Below are positions 6,249-13,388 of a stretch of 17,695 nucleotides of DNA, piece after piece (the first letter of the stretch is position 1; every line of letters begins with the position of its first letter). Both the position numbers and the translations under genes were made by a program. The stretch is from Deinococcus arcticus (GTDB taxonomy: Bacteria; Deinococcota; Deinococci; Deinococcales; Deinococcaceae). The DNA is taken from NCBI RefSeq assembly GCF_003028415.1, contig NZ_PYSV01000032.1, forward strand, positions 1 to 17,695. The letters run 5' to 3'. The notes beneath the pieces were generated by a model. The model was not told where the DNA came from. It did not search any database and worked only from the letters and a program-made list of their open reading frames with translations.

Positions 6249-8476
6249 GCGGGCACCGCAGCGTCCGTGAGGGGAGCGGGACTGGTCGGGGCCTCCTGGG
6301 CTTTCCAGCGCAGCAGGCGCAGGGCGTTGGCGGTGACCAGGGCGGTGGCGCCCGTATCGGCCAGAATGGCCATCCAGAGGTTGGTGTAGCCGAGCAGGGT
6401 GGTGACGAGGAAGATGGCCTTGAGCCCGAGGGCGAAGGCGATATTGACCTTGATGTTGCCCATGGTGGCGCGCGACAGGGCGACCAGGTCAGCCACACCC
6501 GAGACCCGCTCGCGCAAGAGGGCCGCGTCGGCGGTTTCCAGGGCCACGTCGGTGCCGCCCCCCATGGCGATCCCGACATCACTCTGGGCCAGGGCGGGGG
6601 CGTCATTGATGCCGTCCCCGACCATCGCCACGCCACCCTGCGCTTTGTAGCTGGCAATGAGGCGCAGTTTGTCTTCGGGCAGCAACTCGGCCTGCACGTC
6701 CAGCCCCAGGTCACGGGCGATGGCCTGCCCGGTGCGGGCGTTGTCGCCCGTCAGCATGACCGTTTGAATGCCCAGGTCCTTCAAGCGGGCGAGTGCGGCG
6801 CGGGCGTCGGCGCGAGGTTCGTCGCGGATGGCGAGCACCCCCAAAGGCGTGGCGCCGTCCAGCAGCACCACAGCGGTGCGGCCCTGCGCCTCGAACTGAG
6901 TGATGGTGCTGAGAAGCGCCGGACTCAGGGGGGCGAGTGCTGCTGCGTGACGCGGGGAACTCACACTCAGGGTGCGGCCCTCCACCGTGGCGCTCGCTCC
7001 CTTGCCTGGCAGGGCCTGCGCGTCCTGAGCGGCGGGGATGGTCACGCCCTCCTGCTGCGCGGCCGCCGTGATGGCCTTGGCCAGCGGGTGACTGCTGCCG
7101 AACTCCACGGCGGCCGCCAGACGCAGGACGTCCGACCGGCCCAGCTGTTCGCCCACAACGTCGGTGACCCGTGGCCGGCCGGCGGTCAGGGTGCCGGTCT
7201 TGTCAAAGGCAATGGTTTTCACTGAGCCGATGGTTTCCAGCGCCGCGCCGCCCTTGATCAGCAGGCCACGCCGGGTCCCGGCACTGATGGCGCTGGTGAT
7301 GGAGGCAGGTACGCTCAGCACCAGCGCGCAGGGGCAGCCGATCAGCAGCAGGCTGATGCCCTTGTACAGCCAGTCGTGCCAGAGCCCACCGAAGAACAGG
7401 GGCGGCACCAGGGCGACCAGGGCGGAGACCAGGACGACCCCAGGGGTGTAGTACCGGCTGAACCGGTCAATGAAGCGCGCGGTGGGGGCTTTGCTGCCTT
7501 CGGCTTCTTCCACCATGTGGATGATGCGCGCGATGGTGTTGTCGGCCGCTGCCTTGTCCACCCGGAGGTGCAGGGTGCCGTCCGTGTTGATGCTGCCGGC
7601 GTAGACGGCGTCGCCGGGGCCTTTGACCACGGGCACACTTTCGCCGGTCACGGGGCTGTCGTCGAGACTGGAGGTGCCGGTCAGGATGGTGCCGTCGGCG
7701 GGCACGCGCGCGCCGGGGTTGACCTGCACGGTCTGGCCGACCTGAAGGGTGTCGGCGGGGACTTCCCGGGGTTGGGGGCCGTCGAGCAGCAACGCGGTTT
7801 TCGGGGCCAGGGCGGCGAGCGCCTGAATACCGGCGCGCGCCCGGCCAGCGGCCACGCCTTCAAGCAGTTCACCGACCGCGAAGAAGAAGACCACCACGGC
7901 GCCCTCGGCGGCTTCCCCGATGGCCACAGCGCCAATCGCCGCCAGGCTGACCAGCATGTTGATGCTGAACGGGTCCCCGAGGCGGGCACTGGCGAGCGCC
8001 TTTTTCGCCAGCGGCCAGACGCCGAGCAGGGTGGCGGCGATATAGCCCGCGGTCGACAGCGACGGCTGGAGGAAACCCAGCAGCCAGGCCAGCGCCAGCA
8101 GTGCGCCGGACACCACGACCAGTCGGCCTTGACCGGTGCGGTACCACGGCGTGCCGGCGGGCGCGACCTCATGGGTGTGGCCCGCGTGATCACCGGCATG
8201 GGGGTCATGGCCCTGGGGCCCCGCTGACGCGGCAGGGCCCAGGAGAGACGGCGCGTACCCCAGCGATTTGAGGTTCTTCTCCAGGGTGCCCCGGGGCGTC
8301 TGCCCTTCGTCCAGGTGCAGGGTCAGGGTCTGTTTGGTAAAGCTGGTCTTCACTTCACTGGTGCCGGGCAGCGTGGCCACCATGCGCTCGACCGTCTGCA
8401 CGCAGCTGGCGCAGTCCATGCCCTCAACGAAATAGGTCAGGTGGTCCGGATGGTCCTTCCGGGTGGTGGGGGTCAT
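6245..8476 (-). CDS. cadA: P1B-type heavy-metal ATPase (Zn/Cd/Pb exporter)
   Basis: This 743-aa pump exports Zn, Cd or Pb using ATP. In order: an N-terminal HMA domain with GMDCASC (metal Cys 22 and 25), a His-rich linker (about 89-102), membrane helices, the actuator TGES (277-280), the ion-channel motif CPC (381-383), the phosphorylation site DKTGT (425-429), HP (463-464), the hinge GDGIND (620-625), and an Asp in helix 8 (ILADTGATAL, D707). The CPC plus helix-8 Asp pattern points to the Zn/Cd/Pb subgroup and not the Cu subgroup. The ATG at 8474-8476 was chosen because a TATCAT -10 element ends six bases upstream, giving a leaderless transcript, and no Shine-Dalgarno is visible. The frame is open further upstream but would run into the promoter. 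It is the first gene of the ten-gene operon. Confidence 0.95.
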   Translation of the reverse strand: MTPTTRKDHPDHLTYFVEGMDCASCVQTVERMVATLPGTSEVKTSFTKQTLTLHLDEGQTPRGTLEKNLKSLGYAPSLLGPAASAGPQGHDPHAGDHAGHTHEVAPAGTPWYRTGQGRLVVVSGALLALAWLLGFLQPSLSTAGYIAATLLGVWPLAKKALASARLGDPFSINMLVSLAAIGAVAIGEAAEGAVVVFFFAVGELLEGVAAGRARAGIQALAALAPKTALLLDGPQPREVPADTLQVGQTVQVNPGARVPADGTILTGTSSLDDSPVTGESVPVVKGPGDAVYAGSINTDGTLHLRVDKAAADNTIARIIHMVEEAEGSKAPTARFIDRFSRYYTPGVVLVSALVALVPPLFFGGLWHDWLYKGISLLLIGCPCALVLSVPASITSAISAGTRRGLLIKGGAALETIGSVKTIAFDKTGTLTAGRPRVTDVVGEQLGRSDVLRLAAAVEFGSSHPLAKAITAAAQQEGVTIPAAQDAQALPGKGASATVEGRTLSVSSPRHAAALAPLSPALLSTITQFEAQGRTAVVLLDGATPLGVLAIRDEPRADARAALARLKDLGIQTVMLTGDNARTGQAIARDLGLDVQAELLPEDKLRLIASYKAQGGVAMVGDGINDAPALAQSDVGIAMGGGTDVALETADAALLRERVSGVADLVALSRATMGNIKVNIAFALGLKAIFLVTTLLGYTNLWMAILADTGATALVTANALRLLRWKAQEAPTSPAPLTDAAVPA

Positions 8477-8482
8477 GGCCTG

Positions 8483-8512
8483 ATGATAGCTGAGCTGACG
8501 CTCATATGTAAG
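8483..8512 (-). promoter_or_regulatory. Leaderless promoter of the cadA operon
   Basis: On the minus strand CTTACA (8507-8512) and TATCAT (8483-8488) are separated by 18 bp, and the ATG begins six bases after the -10. The -35 matches four of six consensus bases and lies inside the palindrome at 8503-8526, so a repressor bound there would block polymerase. Confidence 0.6.
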
Positions 8513-8526
8513 TCTACTCAGATATG
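8503..8526. promoter_or_regulatory. SmtB/CadC-type operator palindrome before cadA
   Basis: A 24-bp imperfect palindrome runs from CATATGTAAGT to ACTCAGATATG around a central CT; nine of twelve positions are symmetric. It resembles the ATAT-TGA...TCA-ATAT pattern of SmtB/CadC-family operators. It lies between the divergent cadA and DUF2171 genes and covers the cadA -35 element. The CadC-like protein at 2388-2750 is the likely ligand. Confidence 0.6.
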
Positions 8527-8598
8527 AAGGCGACTTGGCTCGGGCTTCATCGGGGCGTGGGGGCTGAGGCGTACGTTCGGGGCTCAGGAGGCACCACA

Positions 8599-8844
8599 AT
8601 GACTGGACAAGATCAGATCAGAGAGCATATGCCCGTTGTTTGCGCCGATGGTCAGCCCCATGGCCAGGTGGACCGTCTGGACGGCGAGTACATCAAGCTC
8701 ACCAAGGACGAGTCCGGCCAGCATCACTGGCTTCCGCTGAGCGCGGTGGATCACGTGGATGAGCATGTCCACCTCAACCTGAGTCACGCCCAAGTGCATC
8801 AGCAGTGGCTGAGTGTAGACCCCCATCCCGAGCACCGGCAGTAA
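8599..8844 (+). CDS. DUF2171-domain protein
   Basis: This small 81-aa acidic, His-rich protein (HH at 42-43, further His at 52, 56, 58, 63, 67) has the DUF2171 pattern of a PRC-barrel-like fold: VVCADGQPHGQVDRLDG, YIKLTKDESGQHHWLPLS and VDHVDEHVHLNL. Its function is unknown to me; the family is common in Deinococcus and other bacteria. The ATG at 8599 follows a strong GGAGG site (8587-8591). It is divergent from cadA and the palindromic operator lies 72 bp upstream, so it could be co-regulated. A strong stem-loop follows its stop. The His-rich surface would suit metal binding, but this is speculative. Confidence 0.85.
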   Translation: MTGQDQIREHMPVVCADGQPHGQVDRLDGEYIKLTKDESGQHHWLPLSAVDHVDEHVHLNLSHAQVHQQWLSVDPHPEHRQ

Positions 8845-8855
8845 AAGGCTGGGCG

Positions 8856-8886
8856 GAGCGGCGACCGAAGTCAACGGTCGCCGCTC
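8856..8886. terminator. Stem-loop between convergent genes (bidirectional terminator)
   Basis: GAGCGGCGACCG (8856-8867) pairs perfectly with CGGTCGCCGCTC (8875-8886) around a 7-base loop. It follows the DUF2171 stop by 11 bp and contains the ccmH stop codon in its loop. No long T tract follows on either strand, so termination efficiency is uncertain. Confidence 0.6.
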
Positions 8887-9320
8887 TCTGATGGCCGCGT
8901 GGCCTGACGCACCTGGGCGAGATATGGATCGGTCGCTGTGCGTGGCCCCCGCCTCGTCTGCCGGAAGTGCAAGGTGCGCCAGAAGTGCACGGCCCCTGCC
9001 CCCAGGGCCAGGAACGGCATCCCCCAGAGCACCAGATTCAGCCCCTGCTTCGGTGGTTTCAACAGAACGGCGCGGCCGTACCGCGACACCATCCACTCGT
9101 CAATCTCGCGCTGACTTCGACCCGCTTTGACCTGTTCACGAACCTCCCGCCGCATCTGAACGCTCAGTGCGTCGCCGCTCTCGGTGATGGGCAGGCCGGT
9201 GCACGTTGGACAGCGCAGCTCTGCTCCGATCTGACGGACCTGCGCCTCCTGTGCGGGGGTGAGGGCTGTCGCAGCTGGCAGCGTGCTGCTGAGCAGAAGC
9301 CATGAGGCGGTTCGTCTCAT
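8871..9320 (-). CDS. ccmH: CcmH/CycL-family cytochrome c maturation thiol protein
   Basis: CcmH reduces or holds apocytochrome c thiols for heme attachment. The 149-aa protein has a signal peptide (about 1-19), the redox motif LRCPTC with C37 and C40 (family usual LRCxxC), and the conserved continuation [10 protein letters not shown]...MRREVREQV...[11 protein letters not shown]...LLKPP. One membrane helix (about 93-111) follows, then a basic tail. It starts inside ccmG with a 4-bp ATGA overlap. The other Ccm proteins (CcmC, CcmE, CcmF) are not in the window, so this pair either serves a chromosomal Ccm system or does another periplasmic reduction job. Confidence 0.92.
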   Translation of the reverse strand: MRRTASWLLLSSTLPAATALTPAQEAQVRQIGAELRCPTCTGLPITESGDALSVQMRREVREQVKAGRSQREIDEWMVSRYGRAVLLKPPKQGLNLVLWGMPFLALGAGAVHFWRTLHFRQTRRGPRTATDPYLAQVRQATRPSESGDR

Positions 9321-9868
9321 GGCCAGTTGATCCCGATGCGGCGCAGGCCTTCACTTAACCGGGCCGTGGTGAGCCCGCCCCGGTCGACACTGCGGACGAT
9401 GCCTTCCCGGTCAATGAAAAACGTTTCCGGTACGCCGCTGACGCCGTAATTGATGGCCGTGCGGGCGCCTGGATCAATCAAGCTGGGGTAGGCCAGGGCG
9501 TACGCCCGAATGAAGTCACGGGCCTTTTGCAGTTCCGGCTCCTGAAACGAGATGCCCAGGACCGCAAGGCCCTGGTCACTCTGGGTTTCACTCAATGAGC
9601 GCAGCAGTGGCGCTTCGTCGCGGCACGGCACACACCAGGAGGCCCAGAAGTTCACCACGACGGGGCGGCCCTTCAGGCTGGTCAACCGGACCTCCACGCC
9701 GTCCAGGCTGCGCAGGGTAAAGGCAGGGGCGGGCTTGTCCAGCAGGGGGCTCCCAGCTTTCCCTGAGCGGTCAGGGCGCGTCAGGGCCGCGACCAGCATG
9801 ATCACCAGCACGGCCGCTATGACCGGCGGCAGCCAGCGGCGCCAATTGGCCAGCGTCCTACCCGACAT
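9317..9868 (-). CDS. ccmG: CcmG/DsbE (TlpA-like) membrane-anchored thioredoxin
   Basis: This 183-aa reductant acts outside the membrane. It has one N-terminal helix (about 14-29) and a thioredoxin domain with W78-C-V-P-C82 and the cis-proline P147 in [10 protein letters not shown]. The GVPETF sequence is typical of CcmG/DsbE. The ATG at 9866-9868 ([10 protein letters not shown]) was chosen over an upstream ATG at 9890-9892 because AGGAGAGG lies five bases before it. It is followed by ccmH with translational coupling. An AT-rich palindrome lies 40 bp upstream of the start. Confidence 0.93.
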   Translation of the reverse strand: MSGRTLANWRRWLPPVIAAVLVIMLVAALTRPDRSGKAGSPLLDKPAPAFTLRSLDGVEVRLTSLKGRPVVVNFWASWCVPCRDEAPLLRSLSETQSDQGLAVLGISFQEPELQKARDFIRAYALAYPSLIDPGARTAINYGVSGVPETFFIDREGIVRSVDRGGLTTARLSEGLRRIGINWP

Positions 9869-9907
9869 GTCGCCTCTCCTGGGAAGGTCCACAACACCGC
9901 CTCAAAC

Positions 9908-9935
9908 GTATGTCTGCAAATATATTCATGCATAC
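9908..9935. promoter_or_regulatory. AT-rich operator-like palindrome before ccmG
   Basis: A 28-bp imperfect palindrome runs from GTATG at 9908 to CATAC at 9935; ten of fourteen positions are symmetric, with TGCAAATATATTCA at its centre. It recalls the CadC operator core (CAAATA-AATATTTG). It stands out in GC-rich DNA and lies between the lnt stop and the ccmG ribosome-binding site. Confidence 0.45.
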
Positions 9936-9993
9936 AGCCTATGACGGGGGTGTGCTGCCGCCAAGGACAGCTGCCTCTGCTGGAGATGAACCG

Positions 9994-11469
9994 TCAATCG
10001 GCGAGTCGCCAGGTCAGCCAGCGCTGGCGACCCCACATCAGGGCGAGGCCGATGCCGGCCAGCAGCGGCACCCAGTCACCCCAGCGAACCAACAGGGTGC
10101 GGGTTTCAGCGAGACCGTAGGGCGCGGTGAATGCGCCCGCCACACCCCGGGGAAAGCGGGCCACCACCTGGCCCTGAGGGTTGACCGCCGCACTGATGCC
10201 GTCGTTGCCGGCCCGCACCCACCAGCGCCGGGTTTCAATGGCGCGCACGCGGCCCATCTGGAAGTGCTGCTCCGCGCCAGTGGACGGACCAAACCAGGCG
10301 TCGTTCGACGCCGTCACCAGCAGATTGGCCCCCTGGGTCACCAGGGCGCGGGCCACGCCTGGAAAGGTGGACTCGTAGCAGATCAGGACACCAGCCCGGA
10401 GGGGGCCCAGGATCAGGGGCTGTGTGGTGGTGCCAGGCACTGTGCCGGTCAAGGGCGGGAGGCCCAACCCCGCGAACACCGCGCGATACACTCCGTTCAG
10501 GGCGGCGCGGGCCGGAAAGAATTCCCCAAAGGGCACGAGTCGCCGTTTGTCCTGGCGGCCCAACGTCTGTCCCGCCTGCACCGCGTACACACTGTTGCGC
10601 AGGCCAGCGTCCTGGGTGGGGGCACCCAGGAGCAGGGGCACTGGCACGGCCGCGAGCGCGCGGCGGACAGGCGCCGTGGTGGGGGCCTGCGGGGCGGCCG
10701 TTTCCGGCCAGACGACCAGGGAGGCGGGCGCCGCGCGCAGGCCAGCGGCCGTCAGAGTCAGGTAGTGCGTCAGTTCTTCCGTGCGGCGACCTGCTGCTTT
10801 GAGCCGGGGGTCGATGTTGCCCTGGACCAGCAGGACCTGCTGTGTGCTGTCAGGCGCGGCTGGGCGGGTCAGGCCGTAGCCTGCGGCCAGCAGCACCGCA
10901 CCCAGCACCGCGCTTTGTCCCAAACCCCGCCCCGACACCAGGGCAGCCGCACTCAAAGCCACCAGCAGGCCCACCAGGGCAATGCCCCCCAGGTCCGCCA
11001 CCTGCACCAGGGGCGTCTGCGCCCAGGCGTAGCCCAGGCTGCCCCAGGTGAACCCAAATGGGCCGGCGGCGCGCAGCGCGTCCATGACCGTCCAGGCCAG
11101 GGGCAAGCCCCACAGCGTGGCAGAACCCAGGAGCCGGCGGGTCAGGGCAGCGGTCAGCCCCCACAGGCTGGCCAGCAGGGCGATGAGCAGGACACTCAGG
11201 ATGACCGCACCCGGGCCCAGAAAGTCCGAAAGGCTGCTGGGCAGCCACAACAGGTGGGCGGCGAAGAACCCGGCGCCGAAGAGCCAGGTGAGTTTGAACG
11301 TGTCGGTGGGGGGGCGCCGCGTGATCTCACGGAAGAGCAGGGCCAGGGGCAAGGGGGCGAGCCAGCTCCAGCTCGAGACGAGAAACCCCAGACCGAGCAC
11401 GCCACCCAGCGCCGCCCAAGCCACATCGGAACGCCAGACGCAGCGGACTGGGACGGGCCAGGAACGCAT
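9994..11469 (-). CDS. lnt: Apolipoprotein N-acyltransferase
   Basis: Lnt transfers a third acyl chain to the N-terminal Cys of lipoproteins, in the membrane facing outward. The 491-aa protein has six to seven N-terminal membrane helices (about 15-200), a nitrilase-like catalytic domain and a last helix. The catalytic residues are all visible: E256 in VVWPETA, K308 in DKRRLVPFGE with E316, and C364 in ICYEST with E366, at the same relative spacing as E. coli Lnt. The ATG at 11467-11469 was preferred to a GTG at 11484 because AAAGGAGAG lies just before it. It follows the M23 gene by 27 bp. It pairs functionally with LspA of the other operon; no lgt is in the window. Confidence 0.95.
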   Translation of the reverse strand: MRSWPVPVRCVWRSDVAWAALGGVLGLGFLVSSWSWLAPLPLALLFREITRRPPTDTFKLTWLFGAGFFAAHLLWLPSSLSDFLGPGAVILSVLLIALLASLWGLTAALTRRLLGSATLWGLPLAWTVMDALRAAGPFGFTWGSLGYAWAQTPLVQVADLGGIALVGLLVALSAAALVSGRGLGQSAVLGAVLLAAGYGLTRPAAPDSTQQVLLVQGNIDPRLKAAGRRTEELTHYLTLTAAGLRAAPASLVVWPETAAPQAPTTAPVRRALAAVPVPLLLGAPTQDAGLRNSVYAVQAGQTLGRQDKRRLVPFGEFFPARAALNGVYRAVFAGLGLPPLTGTVPGTTTQPLILGPLRAGVLICYESTFPGVARALVTQGANLLVTASNDAWFGPSTGAEQHFQMGRVRAIETRRWWVRAGNDGISAAVNPQGQVVARFPRGVAGAFTAPYGLAETRTLLVRWGDWVPLLAGIGLALMWGRQRWLTWRLAD

Positions 11470-11484
11470 CCTCTCTCCTTTCAC

Positions 11485-11496
11485 ATCTGTTCAGAT
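11485..11496. promoter_or_regulatory. ATCTG/CAGAT palindrome between the M23 gene and lnt
   Basis: ATCTGTTCAGAT is two perfect 5-bp arms around TT, placed between the M23 stop and the lnt ribosome-binding site. Its TTCAGAT half is shared with the dsbB palindrome, and CAGAT with the cadA one. It may be a short operator; it is too short to rule out chance. Confidence 0.3.
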
Positions 11497-12105
11497 TTAA
11501 AAGAGACCGTACGGGTTCACGGGAATGCCTGCCTGATAGACGCGGAAATCGAGATGGGGCCCGGTGCTGTTGCCCGTGCTGCCCACACGCGCGATGACCT
11601 GTCCCGTGACCACCTGCTGGCCCGTACGCACCAGATTGACGCTGTTGTGGCTGTACCGGGTGGTCAGGCCGCCCGCATGCTCCAGCACGATGGTCCAGCC
11701 CCACCCGTTGCGCGCATCAAAGACCGCGCTCTTGACGGTGCCGGCCATGGTCGCGCGGATGGGCGTACCGGTGGGGGCGGCCAGGTCCAGCCCCCCATGC
11801 TGGGCATTAAAAGGCGTGGTCAGACGGCCCTGAACGGGCGGCACCGCGCTGACGCGCACCGAGGCGGCGCGGACGGTCACCCCAGGAGTTGAGGCCGGCC
11901 GGGTGGGCAGCGTCAGCTTCTGACCGACCCGGAGCTGGTTGGCACGCACACTTGGATTGATCTGGAGCAGGGCCGTGACCGTGGTGCCATGGCGCGCCGC
12001 AAGGCTGGACAGGGTGTCGCCCGCTTTGACGGTGATGCTGGCGGCCGAGCCCAGAGAGATCAAGACCGCCGCCATGAGCGCCGCGCCAAACATGTGAATC
12101 CGCAT
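11497..12105 (-). CDS. LysM plus M23 (LytM-type) peptidoglycan endopeptidase-like protein
   Basis: This 202-aa exported protein has a signal peptide (about 1-22), one LysM peptidoglycan-binding repeat (about 24-67, VKAGDTLSSLAARHG...VGQKLTLP), a linker, and an M23 domain (about 90-202). Zinc and catalytic positions seen are H103 and D107 (HGGLD), H153 (YSHNS) and H184. The usual HxH motif reads HLD, so the second His (the zinc ligand) is Asp186; the protein may be a weak enzyme or a LytM-type activator. The ATG at 12103-12105 gives a good signal peptide but lacks a clear Shine-Dalgarno; a second ATG lies 12 bases inside. It appears to begin a transcription unit with lnt, since a terminator lies upstream. 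Confidence 0.88.
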   Translation of the reverse strand: MRIHMFGAALMAAVLISLGSAASITVKAGDTLSSLAARHGTTVTALLQINPSVRANQLRVGQKLTLPTRPASTPGVTVRAASVRVSAVPPVQGRLTTPFNAQHGGLDLAAPTGTPIRATMAGTVKSAVFDARNGWGWTIVLEHAGGLTTRYSHNSVNLVRTGQQVVTGQVIARVGSTGNSTGPHLDFRVYQAGIPVNPYGLF

Positions 12106-12235
12106 AAGACGGCGTGAATGTATCAAGTGGCTTGGACCAAAGGATGAGCAGCAATTCATAGATCACACGCAGGGCGTGGGCTGTCGCTTGGGCCGCTCCG
12201 GTACAGAGGCTGTGGGCCGGCACGCAGCCAGAAAT

Positions 12236-12265
12236 GAGACGAGGCCCCACATGGGGCCTCGTCTC
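12236..12265 (-). terminator. Rho-independent terminator of dsbB-dsbA
   Basis: GAGACGAGGCCCCA (12236-12249) pairs perfectly with TGGGGCCTCGTCTC (12252-12265). On the minus strand the stem is followed by ATTTCT. It lies 26 bp after the dsbA stop and separates that operon from the M23 gene. Confidence 0.8.
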
Positions 12266-12291
12266 TGCGCATCTTGATGGGTTGCTCGCGG

Positions 12292-12951
12292 TTACTTGAC
12301 CCCCTCCTGAATGGCCGCCTCCAGCGCCTGCACACTGAGCTGCTCAAGCCGCTGCCCATTCACGAAGAACGTGGGTGTGCCGCTGACCCCGAGGGCCACG
12401 CCGTCCTGCCGGTCGCGTTCAACCAGGTCCCGCACTTCTTTTGACTCCAGGCTGCGCTGCACCTGCGCGCGGTCCAGGCCCAGGTTCGCGGCGTAGTCCA
12501 GGAATTTGCTGGTCTGTGGAGTCTGCTGCTCGCCCCACTCGGACTGCTTAGTAAACAGGTAATCCCGGGCTCGCCAGCGTTTGGCCTCATCTTCTTTGGC
12601 GGCTGCCTCAATCAGACCCGCGGCGAGGACGGAGTTGCTGTGCAGCGGAAAATAGCGCGCGACCAGACGTACCTGACCGTCGTACTTCTCCAGCAACTTC
12701 ATCAGGTCCGGTTCAATGGCCCGGCAGGCTTCGCATTCCGGGTCAAAGAATTCCACGATGGTGACGTTGGCGTCGGCGGGGCCCAGGGCAGGGCTGTCGG
12801 CGCGGATGAGGCGTTCACTGGCGTCGGCCAGCAGGGCGGCGGCCTGTGACGTGCCCCGGTTGGCCAGGCTCAGGACCACGATGGTGGCCAGGACAGCGAG
12901 CGCGCCGAGGGCCAGCAGAAGGACGGGGGCTTTCTTGGAGGACTGTGTCAT
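12292..12951 (-). CDS. dsbA: DsbA-family thiol:disulfide oxidoreductase
   Basis: The 219-aa protein is anchored by one helix (about 8-30) and has a DsbA/thioredoxin_4 domain outside. The active site is C73-E-A-C76 in FFDPECEACRAIEP, and the cis-proline loop is GVSGTPTFFVNG (about 188-199). It should insert disulfides into exported proteins and be reoxidised by the DsbB partner. The ATG at 12949-12951 overlaps the dsbB stop by 4 bp (ATGA) and was chosen over the upstream extension, which lies within dsbB. It resembles BdbD of Gram-positive and Deinococcus systems more than E. coli DsbA. Confidence 0.93.
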   Translation of the reverse strand: MTQSSKKAPVLLLALGALAVLATIVVLSLANRGTSQAAALLADASERLIRADSPALGPADANVTIVEFFDPECEACRAIEPDLMKLLEKYDGQVRLVARYFPLHSNSVLAAGLIEAAAKEDEAKRWRARDYLFTKQSEWGEQQTPQTSKFLDYAANLGLDRAQVQRSLESKEVRDLVERDRQDGVALGVSGTPTFFVNGQRLEQLSVQALEAAIQEGVK

Positions 12952-13388
12952 GATGTACCTCGGGGTTTGGAGAGCAGCAGGCTGAGGGTGATGACGGTGA
13001 AAGCACTCAGGCTGAGCAGGGGAATCGTGATGAATCCCAGCCACTCAATCTGCCGGGCGGTGCAGGACACGCCGGCCGCGCACTGCGTGAGGCCTTCGGG
13101 AATGACGCCGTAGTACAGCAGGTTGTGGTACGCGGCGATCAGCAGGCCCGTAACGGAGAAAGGGAGGCTGTAGGCGCGCAGGCGAGAGTCATGCGTCAAC
13201 AGACCGACCAAGAGCACGAACACCAGCGGATACATCATGAGGCGCTGGTACCAGCACAGGGTGCAGGGGGGCAGGTGCATGACTTCGCTGAAATACAGGC
13301 TGCCGGTGGTGGCGATCACCGCTTGCAGCCAGGCCACAGCGGGCAAGGCCCACCGCCTCCTAGAAGATATCTGCATTTCTGAGACCAT
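12948..13388 (-). CDS. dsbB: DsbB/BdbC-family disulfide-forming membrane protein
   Basis: DsbB passes electrons from DsbA to quinone. The 146-aa protein has four membrane helices and the two expected Cys pairs: C42/C45 in PPCTLCWYQR and C103/C109 in TQCAAGVSC. The start is uncertain. The ATG at 13386-13388 has no Shine-Dalgarno and falls inside a palindrome. An alternative TTG at 13344-13346 has a perfect AGGAGG (13356-13361) nine bases upstream and would remove only 14 non-membrane residues, leaving the palindrome as a true upstream operator. The Tn3-family element starts about 24 bp upstream, so part of the native promoter region may have been replaced. Confidence 0.9.
   Translation of the reverse strand: MVSEMQISSRRRWALPAVAWLQAVIATTGSLYFSEVMHLPPCTLCWYQRLMMYPLVFVLLVGLLTHDSRLRAYSLPFSVTGLLIAAYHNLLYYGVIPEGLTQCAAGVSCTARQIEWLGFITIPLLSLSAFTVITLSLLLSKPRGTS

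Noticed and set aside
7376..8227. A 283-codon plus-strand open frame across cadA
   Set aside because: It is antisense to the well-supported P-type ATPase and has a Gly/His/Arg-rich sequence without any motif.
9910..11892. A 660-codon plus-strand open frame across lnt and the M23 gene
   Set aside because: It is antisense to lnt with its conserved catalytic residues; the translation is low-complexity Gln/Gly/Arg/His with no domain, an expected shadow in GC-rich DNA.
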